From JAYODZ01 sp965662735 (GTDB lineage: Bacteria > Pseudomonadota > Alphaproteobacteria > RS24), in the NCBI GenBank assembly GCA_965662735.1, contig CBFIIU010000008.1, positions 1-64,000 on the forward strand: DNA of 64,000 bases, written 5' to 3'. The notes under the pieces are model-generated. The model searched no databases, was not told the DNA's origin, and worked only from the letters and a program-made list of their open reading frames with translations. A program made the position numbers and the translations under genes. This document shows, one piece after another, positions 8,900 through 18,111 of this stretch (within the stretch, counting starts at the first letter, position 1; the number at the start of each line of letters is the position of its first letter).

Positions 8900-9979
8900 C
8901 TACGGCCGACTAAAATAGCGCGACCACTCCACCAAGCGTCGCGCCACCACTTCTCCATTGCGACCAAGACGCTCAACGCGCTTGTCATCCGCTCGAATTT
9001 CAATCGCCCCCGCATCGCGCGTGGCAACAAAAACATTCTCTGATGTCGCCAAATCATAGGAGGCCCCCGCATCGATAATGCTGGAAAACAAAACCTTTCC
9101 GTCCTCATTGGATACACGCAGCCAAGTTGTCCGAACAGCATAGAGAGATATTTTGACATCGGGAATGACCATGTCAGGCGCTTTTTGCTCTGCCTCGGTT
9201 GCACTCGGGTCTTGCGCGCCAGCTAGGTCACTCACCGCCTGGGCTTCGTCCGATGGTGTCGCACTTATCGCGCCAATACTTTCGAGCGCAGTCGCATCTG
9301 GGGTGGTCGCAGCTGATGTCAAATTTGGCTCTAAATCTGACGGTAATGTGTTATCCAATACTGCAGCCCCGCTGCCTGAGAATTGCTCTTGGGCGGCGCC
9401 CGCCGCATCAACACTGTCGAGACGAGCCTGATCAAAATCAGAACGACCCAACGGCGTCATGGTTTCGGTTGGACCAACACCCGAGCCCGCACTATCTTCC
9501 GATGGACCCCCGACACGAGAGGTCGCATCGAAGTCAGGGCGATCGATTTGCTGCGCCGTTGAGATGAGCGCAGTCGCATCTTCCAATGATCTCTTCTCCC
9601 CTCCACTGGGTGGAGCCAATTGCGACCAAACCAAAATAACAGCACTGAAGGCAATAACACCGGCTCCCACCACAACGGGGCGTGAAACCGGTTCATCGAC
9701 ACTTAGATCCATAAGCTCGCGCTCAAGCCGATCGACTTCTTCCTCTTTATCGAGCGCTTCTTGGAGGTAACTCACGGTCGCATTTTCATTCAGGCCTAAA
9801 TATTTGGCGTATGTTCTTAAAAACCCGATGGCATAGACGCGCGCCGAAAACGCGTCGAGATTTTCGTGCTCAAGCGCTTCCAATAAATGCGGCGCAATGC
9901 GCAGCTCGGCCGCGATTTCCTCTAACGACTTACCTTCCGCCTCACGGGCCAAACGCAATTGATTACCTATACCCTGCAC
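8900..9979 (-). CDS. RodZ-like helix-turn-helix membrane protein
   Basis: The protein has an N-terminal helix-turn-helix (about 5-70, LRLAREAEGKSLEEIAAELR) and a helical stretch. One membrane segment (about 104-126) and an acidic, Ala/Ser/Thr-rich periplasmic linker follow. A C-terminal DUF4115 beta domain (about 265-350, TWLRVSNEDGKVLFSS) completes it. This is the RodZ architecture; RodZ links MreB to the envelope in rod-shaped cells, and alphaproteobacterial members may also bind DNA. I prefer the GTG at 9979 because AAGGAG sits eight bases upstream; a GTG at 9988 would overlap that site. It lies in the ispG neighbourhood, as in many proteobacteria. Confidence 0.8.
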   Translation of the reverse strand: MQGIGNQLRLAREAEGKSLEEIAAELRIAPHLLEALEHENLDAFSARVYAIGFLRTYAKYLGLNENATVSYLQEALDKEEEVDRLERELMDLSVDEPVSRPVVVGAGVIAFSAVILVWSQLAPPSGGEKRSLEDATALISTAQQIDRPDFDATSRVGGPSEDSAGSGVGPTETMTPLGRSDFDQARLDSVDAAGAAQEQFSGSGAAVLDNTLPSDLEPNLTSAATTPDATALESIGAISATPSDEAQAVSDLAGAQDPSATEAEQKAPDMVIPDVKISLYAVRTTWLRVSNEDGKVLFSSIIDAGASYDLATSENVFVATRDAGAIEIRADDKRVERLGRNGEVVARRLVEWSRYFSRP

Positions 9980-10126
9980 GTACGACACTCCTTACGCGAG
10001 CTCATTTTCGACACGACCCCGCCCTGCTGGGCGAGAAAACTATATCGAAGCGCAGCAACACCGACGCCATTACTGCTTGGATGGTTCTTATACGGTTTTA
10101 CACGTCTTTTTACAACTGAGCCGTTA

Positions 10127-12376
10127 TTACAACTTGATCCCGAAATCTTCGGCCATTTGCCGAATAGAACGCTCAAAATCATCATTCTCGTCACGAATTA
10201 AGTGATGCATGCGCTCATAGGAACGCGCATGGTTCATTGATCGGATCATGCGTTTAACCGGTCCAATTGCCGAGGCGGGTATCGACAATTCAGTATAGCC
10301 GAGTGCCACCAAAGCCAGCGCGTGAAGGGGCACGCCAGCCGCCTCACCGCATATCGACACAGGCACATTATGGGCACTCGCCCGCGTTCTAATATGGCTG
10401 AGGAGCCGCAAGACAGGCCGGCTCAAAAACGCATAGCGGTTTCCAACAATTGGATTTCCACGATCGCTCGCAAATAAAAATTGTAATAAATCCGACGTGC
10501 CAACAGACAGAAAATCAACCTCGGGCAATAATTCATCGAGTTCCCACGCCAAGGATGGAACTTCGAGCATCGTGCCGACATACAGGTTATTGGGTCGAGG
10601 ATATCCGAGCTTCTGCGCGCGATCGCTTTCCTTGTCGACCAATTTTTTCGCCGCTCGGAACTCCGCAACATTTGCGACCATCGGAAACATGATGTGCAAA
10701 TCTCGTTGATCGGCCGCAGCGAGCAAAGCGCGGATTTGATAGCGCAATAATCCAGGCCGATCGAGCGCAATACGGATCGCTCGCCATCCCATAGCCGGAT
10801 TATCTTCATGGCTTAAGCGCATATAGGGCAAGACTTTATCTCCCCCAATATCCAACGTACGGAAGACGACCTTACGATCCCCCGCCGCTTCTAAAACACT
10901 CCGATAGAAGCCGCGTTGCTGCTCTTGGCGCGGTAATTTTGCCGCGACCATGAATTGCAGCTCGGTTCGAAATAGCCCGATATTAAGCGCCCCCGACGCT
11001 TGCAGATTTTCGACATCGACCATCAATCCGGCATTTAAGTTAAGGGTCACGTCACAGCCGTCTCGGGTCATCGCAGGCAAATGTCGGATCCGTGCGTACC
11101 GCTTCAAGCGGCGCGCCCGCAAGCGGGCTTGCTCAGAATATGTCGACACCACATCGCCGGGCGGATTGACATGCACATCGCCCTGATCGGCATCAACAAT
11201 GATTTCATCACCTTCTTGCGTATTGCCCAAAAGCCCGCGCACATTGGCTACCATGGGAATATTCAAGGCCCGCGCAACGATGGTGACATGCGCACCCATC
11301 GCCGCCTCTTCAAGCACGAGACCACGCAACTTGCGACGATCATAATCCAATAATTCCGCTGGACCCATGGTGCGCGCAATCACAATTGCGTCGCGCGGCA
11401 GCTTGTCTTCGGAGGCCAGTACGGCGCGCCCTGTCAAAATGCGCATCAGGCGATTAGACAGATCCTCAAAATCATTCAAACGTTCACGTAAATATTGGTC
11501 GCGCTGGCCTGTGAGCCGCGCCCGAATATCCCCCATCACCCGCTCGACAGCCGCCTCTGCCGTCAAGCCCGTTCGAATGGCGGCGGTGATGCGTGTCAGC
11601 CAGCCGCGGTCATTGGCGAACATACGATAGGTGTCGAGCACATCTAAATGCTCACCCGCATGCGACAAGTCCTCGGTTCGAAGCAATTCGTCAATGGTTC
11701 GACGCAACTCATAAACGGCTTGATCCAGCCGACGGATTTCATCGTCAATGTCTTCTGCGATCAAACGGGCGACTTGGACCCGCGGCTCGTGCAGAACCAC
11801 ATGCCCCAGCGCCAATCCCTCGGTCAATCCTTGGCCATTGAAAACGCGGGGAACATCGCCCATCTCAATCGCATCAGAGACAAGAAAGTCGCTTGGAAAC
11901 ATCTCAGAGAGCACCATCGCAACCGTTTGTAAGGCCTCGACTTCTTCATCAACAAAATTACGCCGTGTCGCATTCTGAACGACGAGCACGCCCGAAACCG
12001 ACCCACTGCGCAAAATTGGTACACCCACGAATGAGATGAAGGGATCTTCGCCGGTTTCAGGCCGATAGGCGAAACGCGGATGGCTGGGGGCGTTATCTAA
12101 ATTAAGGGGTCGTGCGTGCAGAGCAATATCACCCACCAAACCCTCGCCAACCCGCAACAGCGTTTTGTGCACAGCGTCGGGGTTGAGCCCCTCCGTGGCA
12201 AATAGTTCCAACAGATCATCGGGTCGACGAATATAGATCGAACACACATCTGCCTGCATGCTTCCCGCAATCATGGTCACGATTTGGTCGAGCCGCTCTT
12301 GGCGATCGCCAACCGTCGCCATCAGCTCGCGCAGGCGGCGTAAAAGTTTGCGTGGACCTTCAAGTGTCAGTGGCAT
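10127..12376 (-). CDS. ptsP: Nitrogen-PTS phosphotransferase, GAF plus enzyme I (PtsP)
   Basis: PtsP is enzyme I of the nitrogen phosphotransferase system. It takes phosphate from phosphoenolpyruvate and passes it to NPr and EIIANtr, signalling carbon/nitrogen status. The 749 residues cover a GAF sensor domain (about 15-160), the PEP-utiliser N-terminal helical region, the phosphohistidine domain (catalytic H363 in GAHVTIVARALNIP) and the PEP-binding TIM barrel. GAF domains in this family bind glutamine. It lies 27 bases after the lysC stop; AGCCCCTCGGGGCT in that gap is self-complementary. lysC-ptsP-prfA linkage is common in alphaproteobacteria. Confidence 0.94.
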   Translation of the reverse strand: MPLTLEGPRKLLRRLRELMATVGDRQERLDQIVTMIAGSMQADVCSIYIRRPDDLLELFATEGLNPDAVHKTLLRVGEGLVGDIALHARPLNLDNAPSHPRFAYRPETGEDPFISFVGVPILRSGSVSGVLVVQNATRRNFVDEEVEALQTVAMVLSEMFPSDFLVSDAIEMGDVPRVFNGQGLTEGLALGHVVLHEPRVQVARLIAEDIDDEIRRLDQAVYELRRTIDELLRTEDLSHAGEHLDVLDTYRMFANDRGWLTRITAAIRTGLTAEAAVERVMGDIRARLTGQRDQYLRERLNDFEDLSNRLMRILTGRAVLASEDKLPRDAIVIARTMGPAELLDYDRRKLRGLVLEEAAMGAHVTIVARALNIPMVANVRGLLGNTQEGDEIIVDADQGDVHVNPPGDVVSTYSEQARLRARRLKRYARIRHLPAMTRDGCDVTLNLNAGLMVDVENLQASGALNIGLFRTELQFMVAAKLPRQEQQRGFYRSVLEAAGDRKVVFRTLDIGGDKVLPYMRLSHEDNPAMGWRAIRIALDRPGLLRYQIRALLAAADQRDLHIMFPMVANVAEFRAAKKLVDKESDRAQKLGYPRPNNLYVGTMLEVPSLAWELDELLPEVDFLSVGTSDLLQFLFASDRGNPIVGNRYAFLSRPVLRLLSHIRTRASAHNVPVSICGEAAGVPLHALALVALGYTELSIPASAIGPVKRMIRSMNHARSYERMHHLIRDENDDFERSIRQMAEDFGIKL

Positions 12377-12403
12377 GGGCCGTTCCCAGCCCCTCGGGGC
12401 TTG

Positions 12404-13651
12404 CTAACTCGCAGCCAGTTCAAACGCATCGTGAAGCGCACGAACAGCCAGTTCCGTGTAGTCGGCATCGACCAACACGCTAATTTTAATCTCAGAAGTC
12501 GAGATTACATCAATATTTATACCCTTATCCGCGAGAACTTGAAACATGCGCTGTGCAACGCCCGCATGCGAACGCATCCCAATTCCAACAATAGAAATTT
12601 TGGCCATACCGGATTTTTGTTCGACGGATCCGTAGCCCACCTCGTCTTGAGCAACCTCAACGACCTGCATGGTGCGCAGCAAGTCATCACTGGCGACGGT
12701 GAAGGTTACGTCTGTTTTCTGGCCATCTGAAGAGACGTTTTGCACTATCATATCAACATTGATCGCCGCCTCAGCCAGTCGGCCAAAAATCAGCGCCGCA
12801 ACTCCCGGCCGATCCGGCACATTGCGCAAGGTCACCTTGGCTTCATTGCGTGCATAGGCGACACCGCTGACGACTTCTTGTTCCATGATTTCTTCCTCGC
12901 TGCAAATCAGAGTTCCCACCAGTCCATCAGCCGGAAAATCAGCGTCTGGTGGGTCAAAGCTCGACCGCACTTGCAAATTCACATTGTGAACCATCGCAAG
13001 TTCAGCCGAGCGGGTTTGTAGAACCTTGGCGCCTGAGGAGGCCATCTCGAGCATTTCCTCATAAGACACCCGCGGCAGGCGACGCGCATTCTCAACAATA
13101 CGAGGATCGGTCGTGTACACGCCGTCGACATCTGTATAAATATCACACCGATCCGCTTTGAGTGCGGCCGCCAGGGCCACCGCACTTGTGTCCGAGCCTC
13201 CGCGCCCCAATGTTGTGATACGTCCGGCATCGCTGACGCCTTGAAAACCCGCCACAACCGCAACGCGGCCTTCGCTCAGCTGCTGCGCCAGCACGTCGAC
13301 ATCAATGTCTTGAATGCGCGCCGAGCTATGAACGTTACTGGTTTTTACAGGCAATTGCCAGCCGAGCCAGCTTCGCGCCGGCACCTCAATTTCATGTAAC
13401 GCCATTGCCAGCAGGCCGACACTGACTTGTTCGCCTGCCGCAACAATCACATCATATTCGCGCGCGTCGTGAATGGCCGAGATCCCCCGCGCCAAATCGA
13501 CCAGCCGATTAGTTTCTCCCGCCATTGCCGAAACAACAACAGCCACCTCATGACCCGCAGAAACCTCGCGTTTGACATGCGCCGCCACATTGCGGATACG
13601 ATCGAGATCGCCCACTGATGTCCCGCCAAATTTCATTACCAAACGCGCCAT
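12404..13651 (-). CDS. lysC: Aspartate kinase
   Basis: Aspartokinase catalyses the first step of lysine, threonine, methionine and diaminopimelate synthesis. The 415-residue protein starts MARLVMKFGGTSVGD, the kinase signature (KFGGTSVGD at 7-15), and has two C-terminal ACT domains (about 265-410) for feedback inhibition, with the expected SGVAYARNEAKVTL and KISIVGIGMRSHAGV strands. A strong AAGGA is four bases before the ATG. It heads the minus-strand series and is divergent from ubiG; the 127-base gap between them must hold both promoters, but I could not assign boxes with confidence. Confidence 0.95.
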   Translation of the reverse strand: MARLVMKFGGTSVGDLDRIRNVAAHVKREVSAGHEVAVVVSAMAGETNRLVDLARGISAIHDAREYDVIVAAGEQVSVGLLAMALHEIEVPARSWLGWQLPVKTSNVHSSARIQDIDVDVLAQQLSEGRVAVVAGFQGVSDAGRITTLGRGGSDTSAVALAAALKADRCDIYTDVDGVYTTDPRIVENARRLPRVSYEEMLEMASSGAKVLQTRSAELAMVHNVNLQVRSSFDPPDADFPADGLVGTLICSEEEIMEQEVVSGVAYARNEAKVTLRNVPDRPGVAALIFGRLAEAAINVDMIVQNVSSDGQKTDVTFTVASDDLLRTMQVVEVAQDEVGYGSVEQKSGMAKISIVGIGMRSHAGVAQRMFQVLADKGINIDVISTSEIKISVLVDADYTELAVRALHDAFELAAS

Positions 13652-13778
13652 AATTTCCTTTTCTCTCTCGGGCCTCTATATAAGGCATAAGTCTGTGAAC
13701 ACGTCTTCATGCCTCATCAGGCTCGGCGCGAACACTTACACGATTTTAGCGGATAAACGCAATAAGAAGGATAGCACA

Positions 13779-14552
13779 ATGACAGTTAACACCGAAGGCG
13801 GGTCGCATCGGGTCGCCGAAGATAGTCGCGATCCTGCCGAATTAGCCAAGTTTGAGGCCATGGCGACCGAATGGTGGGATCCAAAGGGAAAGTTTAAGCC
13901 TTTACATAAGTTTAACCCTGTACGGCTCGACTATATTCGCACTCAGATCTGTCGCCATTTCGATCGCCCTGATCATGTCGATCATCCGCTTAAAGGGCTG
14001 AATTTGCTGGATATTGGCTGTGGCGGCGGGCTCTTGAGCGAACCCATGGCGCGTCTGGGCGCCGAGGTTACGGGCGTTGACGCTGTCGACACCAATATTC
14101 AAACAGCGCGCCTTCACGCGCAACGCGAGGGGCTGACTATTCACTATCGAACAGGTAGCACGGACAGTTTATTGAGCGAAAACCTCAAATATGACGTGAT
14201 TTTAAATATGGAAGTCGTGGAACATGTCGCGCATGTGCCGTCATTTATTGCCGACTGCGCGCAATTATTGGCCCCAGGCGGCATCATGTTTCTCGCGACC
14301 TTGAATAGAACCCTCAAAGCCTTCGGGCTCGCAATCATTGGCGCCGAATATGTTTTGGGCTGGCTGCCTCGCGGCACCCATAATTGGAACAAATTCGTCA
14401 CCCCAGGCGAATTAGAGCAGGCTTTGCATATGGCGGGCTTGGCGATGACCCAATCAACTGGGGTGAGCTTTAACCCGCTAAGCGATCAGTGGCGCCTGTC
14501 GGGCGATCTCGATGTAAATTATATGGCCACGGCGGGCCACGCTAATTCTTAA
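13779..14552 (+). CDS. ubiG: Ubiquinone biosynthesis O-methyltransferase UbiG
   Basis: UbiG carries out both O-methylations of ubiquinone synthesis with S-adenosylmethionine. The 257-residue product has the family's EWWDPKGKFKPLHKFNPVRL segment near the N-terminus and the SAM site LLDIGCGGGLLSEPMARLG. It also has VVEHV and the membrane-interacting insert near WLPRGTHNWNKFV. The start at 13779 is set by AAGAAGGA just upstream. Its last 11 bases overlap the end of the convergent DUF1178 gene. coq4 and coq7 elsewhere in the window act in the same pathway. Confidence 0.95.
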   Translation: MTVNTEGGSHRVAEDSRDPAELAKFEAMATEWWDPKGKFKPLHKFNPVRLDYIRTQICRHFDRPDHVDHPLKGLNLLDIGCGGGLLSEPMARLGAEVTGVDAVDTNIQTARLHAQREGLTIHYRTGSTDSLLSENLKYDVILNMEVVEHVAHVPSFIADCAQLLAPGGIMFLATLNRTLKAFGLAIIGAEYVLGWLPRGTHNWNKFVTPGELEQALHMAGLAMTQSTGVSFNPLSDQWRLSGDLDVNYMATAGHANS

Positions 14553-14967
14553 CTTTGTCTGGTACAATCGGAAGGGGAGCGATGGGCACCCCCTCCTCCA
14601 CAAGATCTCGCGCCTCATCGAGCGAGGTTTCACCGTAAATATCTCGGTTTTCCGTTTCGCCATAATAGATTTTGCGCGCCTCATCGGCGAACCCGTCGCC
14701 TACATATTCATAGTTTTGGGTCACATGATCCGTCATTTTCTGCATCATATGCATTATTTTTTGGGGGTCGAGAGACGGTGCTTTTGTCGAGACGGAATTT
14801 TGCTTTCGCGGAATCGCCGGCGCCATAATAGAGCGATCCACCTGAGTACTGGCGCAGACAGGACAGGCAATCTCCTGCGCCTTTTGCTGAGCTTCAAAGC
14901 CTGCAATCGTATCGAACCAGCCTTCAAACGAGTGCCCTTTATGGCATGCAAGGCGATATTTGATCAC
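14542..14967 (-). CDS. DUF1178 family protein, FmdB-like zinc ribbon
   Basis: This is a 141-residue alphaproteobacterial protein with an N-terminal zinc-ribbon-like segment: C8 with HKGHSFEGWF, then CPVC at about 36-39. A region predicted to be helical or disordered follows, with RKIYYGETENRDIYGETSLDEARDLVEEGV at the end. The function is unknown. It begins with GTG, and the GTGA overlap with the nitrilase stop indicates coupled translation. DUF1178 next to a Nit2-like amidase is a recurring pair in this class. Confidence 0.85.
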   Translation of the reverse strand: MIKYRLACHKGHSFEGWFDTIAGFEAQQKAQEIACPVCASTQVDRSIMAPAIPRKQNSVSTKAPSLDPQKIMHMMQKMTDHVTQNYEYVGDGFADEARKIYYGETENRDIYGETSLDEARDLVEEGVPIAPLPIVPDKVKN

Positions 14968-15815
14968 GTTTTACTCCGATCCAATTGATCGATCACACTG
15001 TCGAGGCGATCATGCTGCAAGGCGGGAATGGATTGCCGCACCTTTTCAACAAGAGTGATGTCTATCTCGGCACTGACAATTTCCGCCTCATCTATATTGG
15101 GTTGGTTGCGCGCTTCTGCAAGCACCTTGCCCCACGGATTAATAATTAAGCTATGGCCATAGGTTTCTCGACCATTTTCGTGAAGACCAAATTGCGCTGG
15201 AGCGAACACAAAACAACCCGTCTCAATTGCGCGTGCGCGTAGCAATACATGCCAATGCGCCTCGCCCGTCGGCCGCGTAAAGGCGCTGGGAACAGAAATC
15301 ATATCAGCTCCATCATGAGCCAAGGCACGGTATAAATAGCCGAAACGAACGTCATAACAAATGGAAAGACCAAGACGCCCCCATGGCAGAAGCACCGTCT
15401 CACGGTGGTCTCCTGCCCGATAATTGGCGGACTCGCGATGCGTTTCACCGGTTTCCAACGTGACATCAAAGAGGTGGATCTTATCATATCGCGCCAAAAT
15501 CTTCCCCTCAGGCCCAATCATCAAAGACCGATTGGCCGCCCGGCCATCGCCGCTCTCCACAACAACCGAGCCAGCGAGAATATATATCCCATGGTTGCGT
15601 GCTACAGCGCCTAGGGTCTGCACAACAGGATCGTCATCTTCCGCACACAGGCGTTCGTGCAAGCCGTCGCGCCCCCGCGCCATAAAATTACAGGTCTCTG
15701 GCAGGGCCACAAATTGTGCGCCCCCCGCAACCGCCCGAGCAATATCTCGCTCAAGCTGACGCGCATTCTTATCGGGGTCCATGCCCGTACAGAGCTGCAA
15801 ACATGCTAATTGCAT
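14964..15815 (-). CDS. Nit2-like carbon-nitrogen hydrolase (omega-amidase type)
   Basis: This nitrilase-superfamily amidase most resembles the Nit1/Nit2 branch, which repairs deaminated glutathione or hydrolyses alpha-ketoglutaramate. The catalytic triad is present: E40 (ALPETCN), K112 (YDKIHLFD) and C153 (SICYDVRF). I place the start at 15815, giving 283 residues beginning MQLACLQL. Here the comF stop TAA and this ATG share a base (TAATG). An upstream in-frame extension to 15893 lies inside comF and looks non-coding. In many relatives a grxC glutaredoxin gene sits between this gene and comF; it is absent here. Confidence 0.9.
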   Translation of the reverse strand: MQLACLQLCTGMDPDKNARQLERDIARAVAGGAQFVALPETCNFMARGRDGLHERLCAEDDDPVVQTLGAVARNHGIYILAGSVVVESGDGRAANRSLMIGPEGKILARYDKIHLFDVTLETGETHRESANYRAGDHRETVLLPWGRLGLSICYDVRFGYLYRALAHDGADMISVPSAFTRPTGEAHWHVLLRARAIETGCFVFAPAQFGLHENGRETYGHSLIINPWGKVLAEARNQPNIDEAEIVSAEIDITLVEKVRQSIPALQHDRLDSVIDQLDRSKT

Positions 15816-16570
15816 TAATTCAAACCTCGAACACGAGCCACCGTCACAATGATGACCTCTTTGGCATTTCCATCCCGACACAGTCGGGCGCACGCGCTCA
15901 GTGTAGCACCCGTTGTCATCACATCATCTATCAAAATCACAGATCGGTTGGCAATGGCCCGCTGGCCTTGAGCCGTTAGATGAAAAGCGCCTTTCAGGTT
16001 GCGCTGCCGGGCGCGCCACGTCAAACCAATTTGCGATCGAGTGTACCGACGCCGTTTAACAGCGGTCAGGGATATGGGAAGCCCCGAAAGATCGGCAAGC
16101 GCCAGCGCAATCAGAGCGGATTGGTTATACCGCCGATACCACCGTCGCAACGGATGAAGCGGCACAGGTACAATCATATAGTGATCACGAAGACCGCCGA
16201 TAAGAGGGGTAAGGCGCCGCATCAACCAACGAGCCATGAGGTCCGCAGCCTCCGGTCGATCGCCATATTTCAGACGTAAAATCAGATTTCTTCCAGCCGC
16301 TTCATAGTAAATCGCACTCACCGCAGCATCATAAACTGGGGGCGCGGCCGAACAGGACGGACACCGATAGCGGTGACCAAGATCAAAGGGGAGTTCTCGC
16401 CCACACACGTAACACTGCGGGCCATCGATCCACCGAATTGTTTGCCAGCACGCGGCGCAAACCGACCCAATGCTGCCAACAGCTCGATCGCAGGCGAAGC
16501 ACCCATGGGGCAGTATTATTTCCAATGCGGTTCGCCCCATGCGCCCAAGCTGCACACTGAGCGCGCGCAT
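15815..16570 (-). CDS. comF: ComF family phosphoribosyltransferase-like protein
   Basis: ComF proteins are double zinc-ribbon plus PRTase-fold proteins linked to DNA uptake or DNA repair. The zinc ribbon is seen as CFAC, CAAC, CYVC and CPSC. The PRPP-binding loop VILIDDVMTTGAT is near the C-terminus. I favour the ATG at 16570 (MRALSVQLGRMG, 251 residues, the family's usual length, GGA just upstream). The frame stays open to 16759, adding 63 residues that contain a low-complexity QANSKANPQANSK segment made by a 12-bp repeat; that extension is doubtful. Its stop overlaps the nitrilase start. Confidence 0.85.
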   Translation of the reverse strand: MRALSVQLGRMGRTALEIILPHGCFACDRAVGSIGSVCAACWQTIRWIDGPQCYVCGRELPFDLGHRYRCPSCSAAPPVYDAAVSAIYYEAAGRNLILRLKYGDRPEAADLMARWLMRRLTPLIGGLRDHYMIVPVPLHPLRRWYRRYNQSALIALALADLSGLPISLTAVKRRRYTRSQIGLTWRARQRNLKGAFHLTAQGQRAIANRSVILIDDVMTTGATLSACARLCRDGNAKEVIIVTVARVRGLN

Positions 16571-16619
16571 CTTTTCCAGCCCTCTCGCCTGAACTCCTAC
16601 CGGCTGTTCTGCTCGTTTT

Positions 16620-16679
16620 TCTGCCTTCGAGTTTGCCTGAGGATTTGCCTTCGAATTTGCCTGAGGATCTGCCTGCGCA
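16620..16679. repeat. 12-bp tandem repeat, five copies
   Basis: Five degenerate 12-base units (TTTGCCTGAGGA type) run head to tail, two of them identical. They lie just upstream of the preferred comF start, or inside comF if the longer start at 16759 is used. The rest of 16571-16802 between comF and the divergent methyltransferase shows only an A/T-rich tract near 16750-16790. Confidence 0.75.
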
Positions 16680-16802
16680 CAGCGCATGCAGGCGGTTATG
16701 GCCCTTGTGATCCCGATGGGGACGAGGGATGAAATCAGACGAGGTCGGCGAAAAATCATTTATTCGTTTTTCTTTTTTTTAGATTAGGCCATATTACCGC
16801 CT

Positions 16803-17681
16803 ATGCCGCCATCTGTCCCCCACCTCTTTGACACAAATCGCCGTCGCAAAATCCAGTCGCGGATGAGTTCGGGGGAGAGTTTGTTTCTGCTTGAGCATCT
16901 AAGCGATGAAGTCAGCGATCGCATCACCTCAGTAAACCGATCCTTCACCAATGGCCTGATCATTGCTCACCCGCTCTTGCATACTCGCGTGCGAACCGCC
17001 CTCGCGTCGAAAGTTGAACATCTCACCTTGATCAGCGATTATGAGCTTGGAGAAGGTCGATCGCTCGATACTGACGATCTCGCCCTGGCACCACAGACAC
17101 AGGATCTTGTTGCGATTATTGGAACCCTGCATTGTGTGAATGATCTTCCGGGTTGGTTTCATCAAATCAAAAATGCGCTTCGCCCAGACGGCCTCATGAT
17201 CGCTGGCTTTCCTGGAGGGGAAACATTGGCGAGTTTTCGACATCATTTTACAGCGTTAGAGAGTGATCTCACGGGCGGTGTGGCGCTTCGCATTCATCCT
17301 TTCGTGAGTTTGCACGACCTCGCAAGCCTGCTGCAGCGCGCTGGCTTTGCCTTGCCCGTTGTCGATCACGACCCTTTAACCGTTCGATACCGTTCCATCG
17401 GACGGCTNNNNNNNNNNNNNNNNNNNNNNNNNNNNNNNNNNNNNNTGGCCAGCCGACACCCTTTGCGACGCTCCGTCCTTATGGGGTTGGACAATTATTT
17501 CCGCGCGCATGCGGCAGACGCCGACGGAAAAATTCCCATTCTGTTTGATTTTCTATTTGCTTCTGGATGGGCGCCCGCCCCGCATCAGCCACAACCCCTG
17601 AAGCCTGGGTCGGCCACCCATCGCCTCGCGGACGCGCTCCGAACAACGGAAGTGCCCTTGAAGCATAACGACCCAGAATGA
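16803..17681 (+). CDS. SAM-dependent methyltransferase, BioC/NDUFAF5-like
   Basis: The predicted product is about 292 residues. It resembles the alphaproteobacterial methyltransferases related to BioC and to the mitochondrial complex I assembly factor NDUFAF5, which start MPPxxPxLFDxxRRRxxxxR as here (PHLFDTNRRRKIQSR). The SAM-binding glycine loop is degenerate: no DxGxGxG is visible, as in NDUFAF5-type proteins. A post-motif region DLVAIIGTLHCVNDLPGWFHQIKNAL and GLMIAGFPGGETL are seen. A 38-base N run (17408-17445) removes about 13 residues without breaking frame. It is divergent from comF, its usual neighbour. The substrate is unknown. Confidence 0.8.
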   Translation: MPPSVPHLFDTNRRRKIQSRMSSGESLFLLEHLSDEVSDRITSVNRSFTNGLIIAHPLLHTRVRTALASKVEHLTLISDYELGEGRSLDTDDLALAPQTQDLVAIIGTLHCVNDLPGWFHQIKNALRPDGLMIAGFPGGETLASFRHHFTALESDLTGGVALRIHPFVSLHDLASLLQRAGFALPVVDHDPLTVRYRSIGRXXXXXXXXXXXXXXASRHPLRRSVLMGLDNYFRAHAADADGKIPILFDFLFASGWAPAPHQPQPLKPGSATHRLADALRTTEVPLKHNDPE

Positions 17682-17694
17682 CGCGCCTGATCAG

Positions 17695-18111
17695 CTAAAT
17701 CATATCCCGGATCATGGCGGTCAAAGGCACATCAGCGGGCGGCATGTCGAGTTGCGCGAGCTCGGTTAAACTAAACCAGCCTATCTTTTGCCCTTCCGCA
17801 GGGGCAACAAAGCCCTCCCACTTGCGACAAACATAAAGCGGCATCAGCAAATGAAAGGCCTCATACCGATGACTGGCAAAGCTCAATGGAGCGAGGCAAC
17901 TTGCCGAGACATTAATCGATAGCTCTTCTTTTAATTCTCGGATCAGCGCTTCCTCAGGCGTTTCGCCATGTTCCACTTTACCGCCCGGATATTCCCACAA
18001 GCCCGCCATTGATTTCCCGGCAGGCCGTTGCGCCATCAGAATACGACGATCCGTGTCGACCAACGCGCAGGCAACAACTAAAATGATCGGACTAGCTTCG
18101 GTAGTCGGCAT
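17695..18111 (-). CDS. mutT: MutT-type Nudix hydrolase (8-oxo-dGTP diphosphatase)
   Basis: This is a 138-residue Nudix hydrolase with a complete Nudix box, GGKVEHGETPEEALIRELKEELSI by pattern Gx5Ex7REuxEExGu (I for the last G-region residue). MutT removes oxidised guanine nucleotides from the pool. The start at 18111 (MPTTEASP) overlaps the end of argJ by 20 bases. A longer frame to 18192 would lie within argJ and adds an Arg/Ala-rich leader not typical of MutT. The order PPIase-argJ-mutT is conserved in alphaproteobacteria. Confidence 0.9.
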   Translation of the reverse strand: MPTTEASPIILVVACALVDTDRRILMAQRPAGKSMAGLWEYPGGKVEHGETPEEALIRELKEELSINVSASCLAPLSFASHRYEAFHLLMPLYVCRKWEGFVAPAEGQKIGWFSLTELAQLDMPPADVPLTAMIRDMI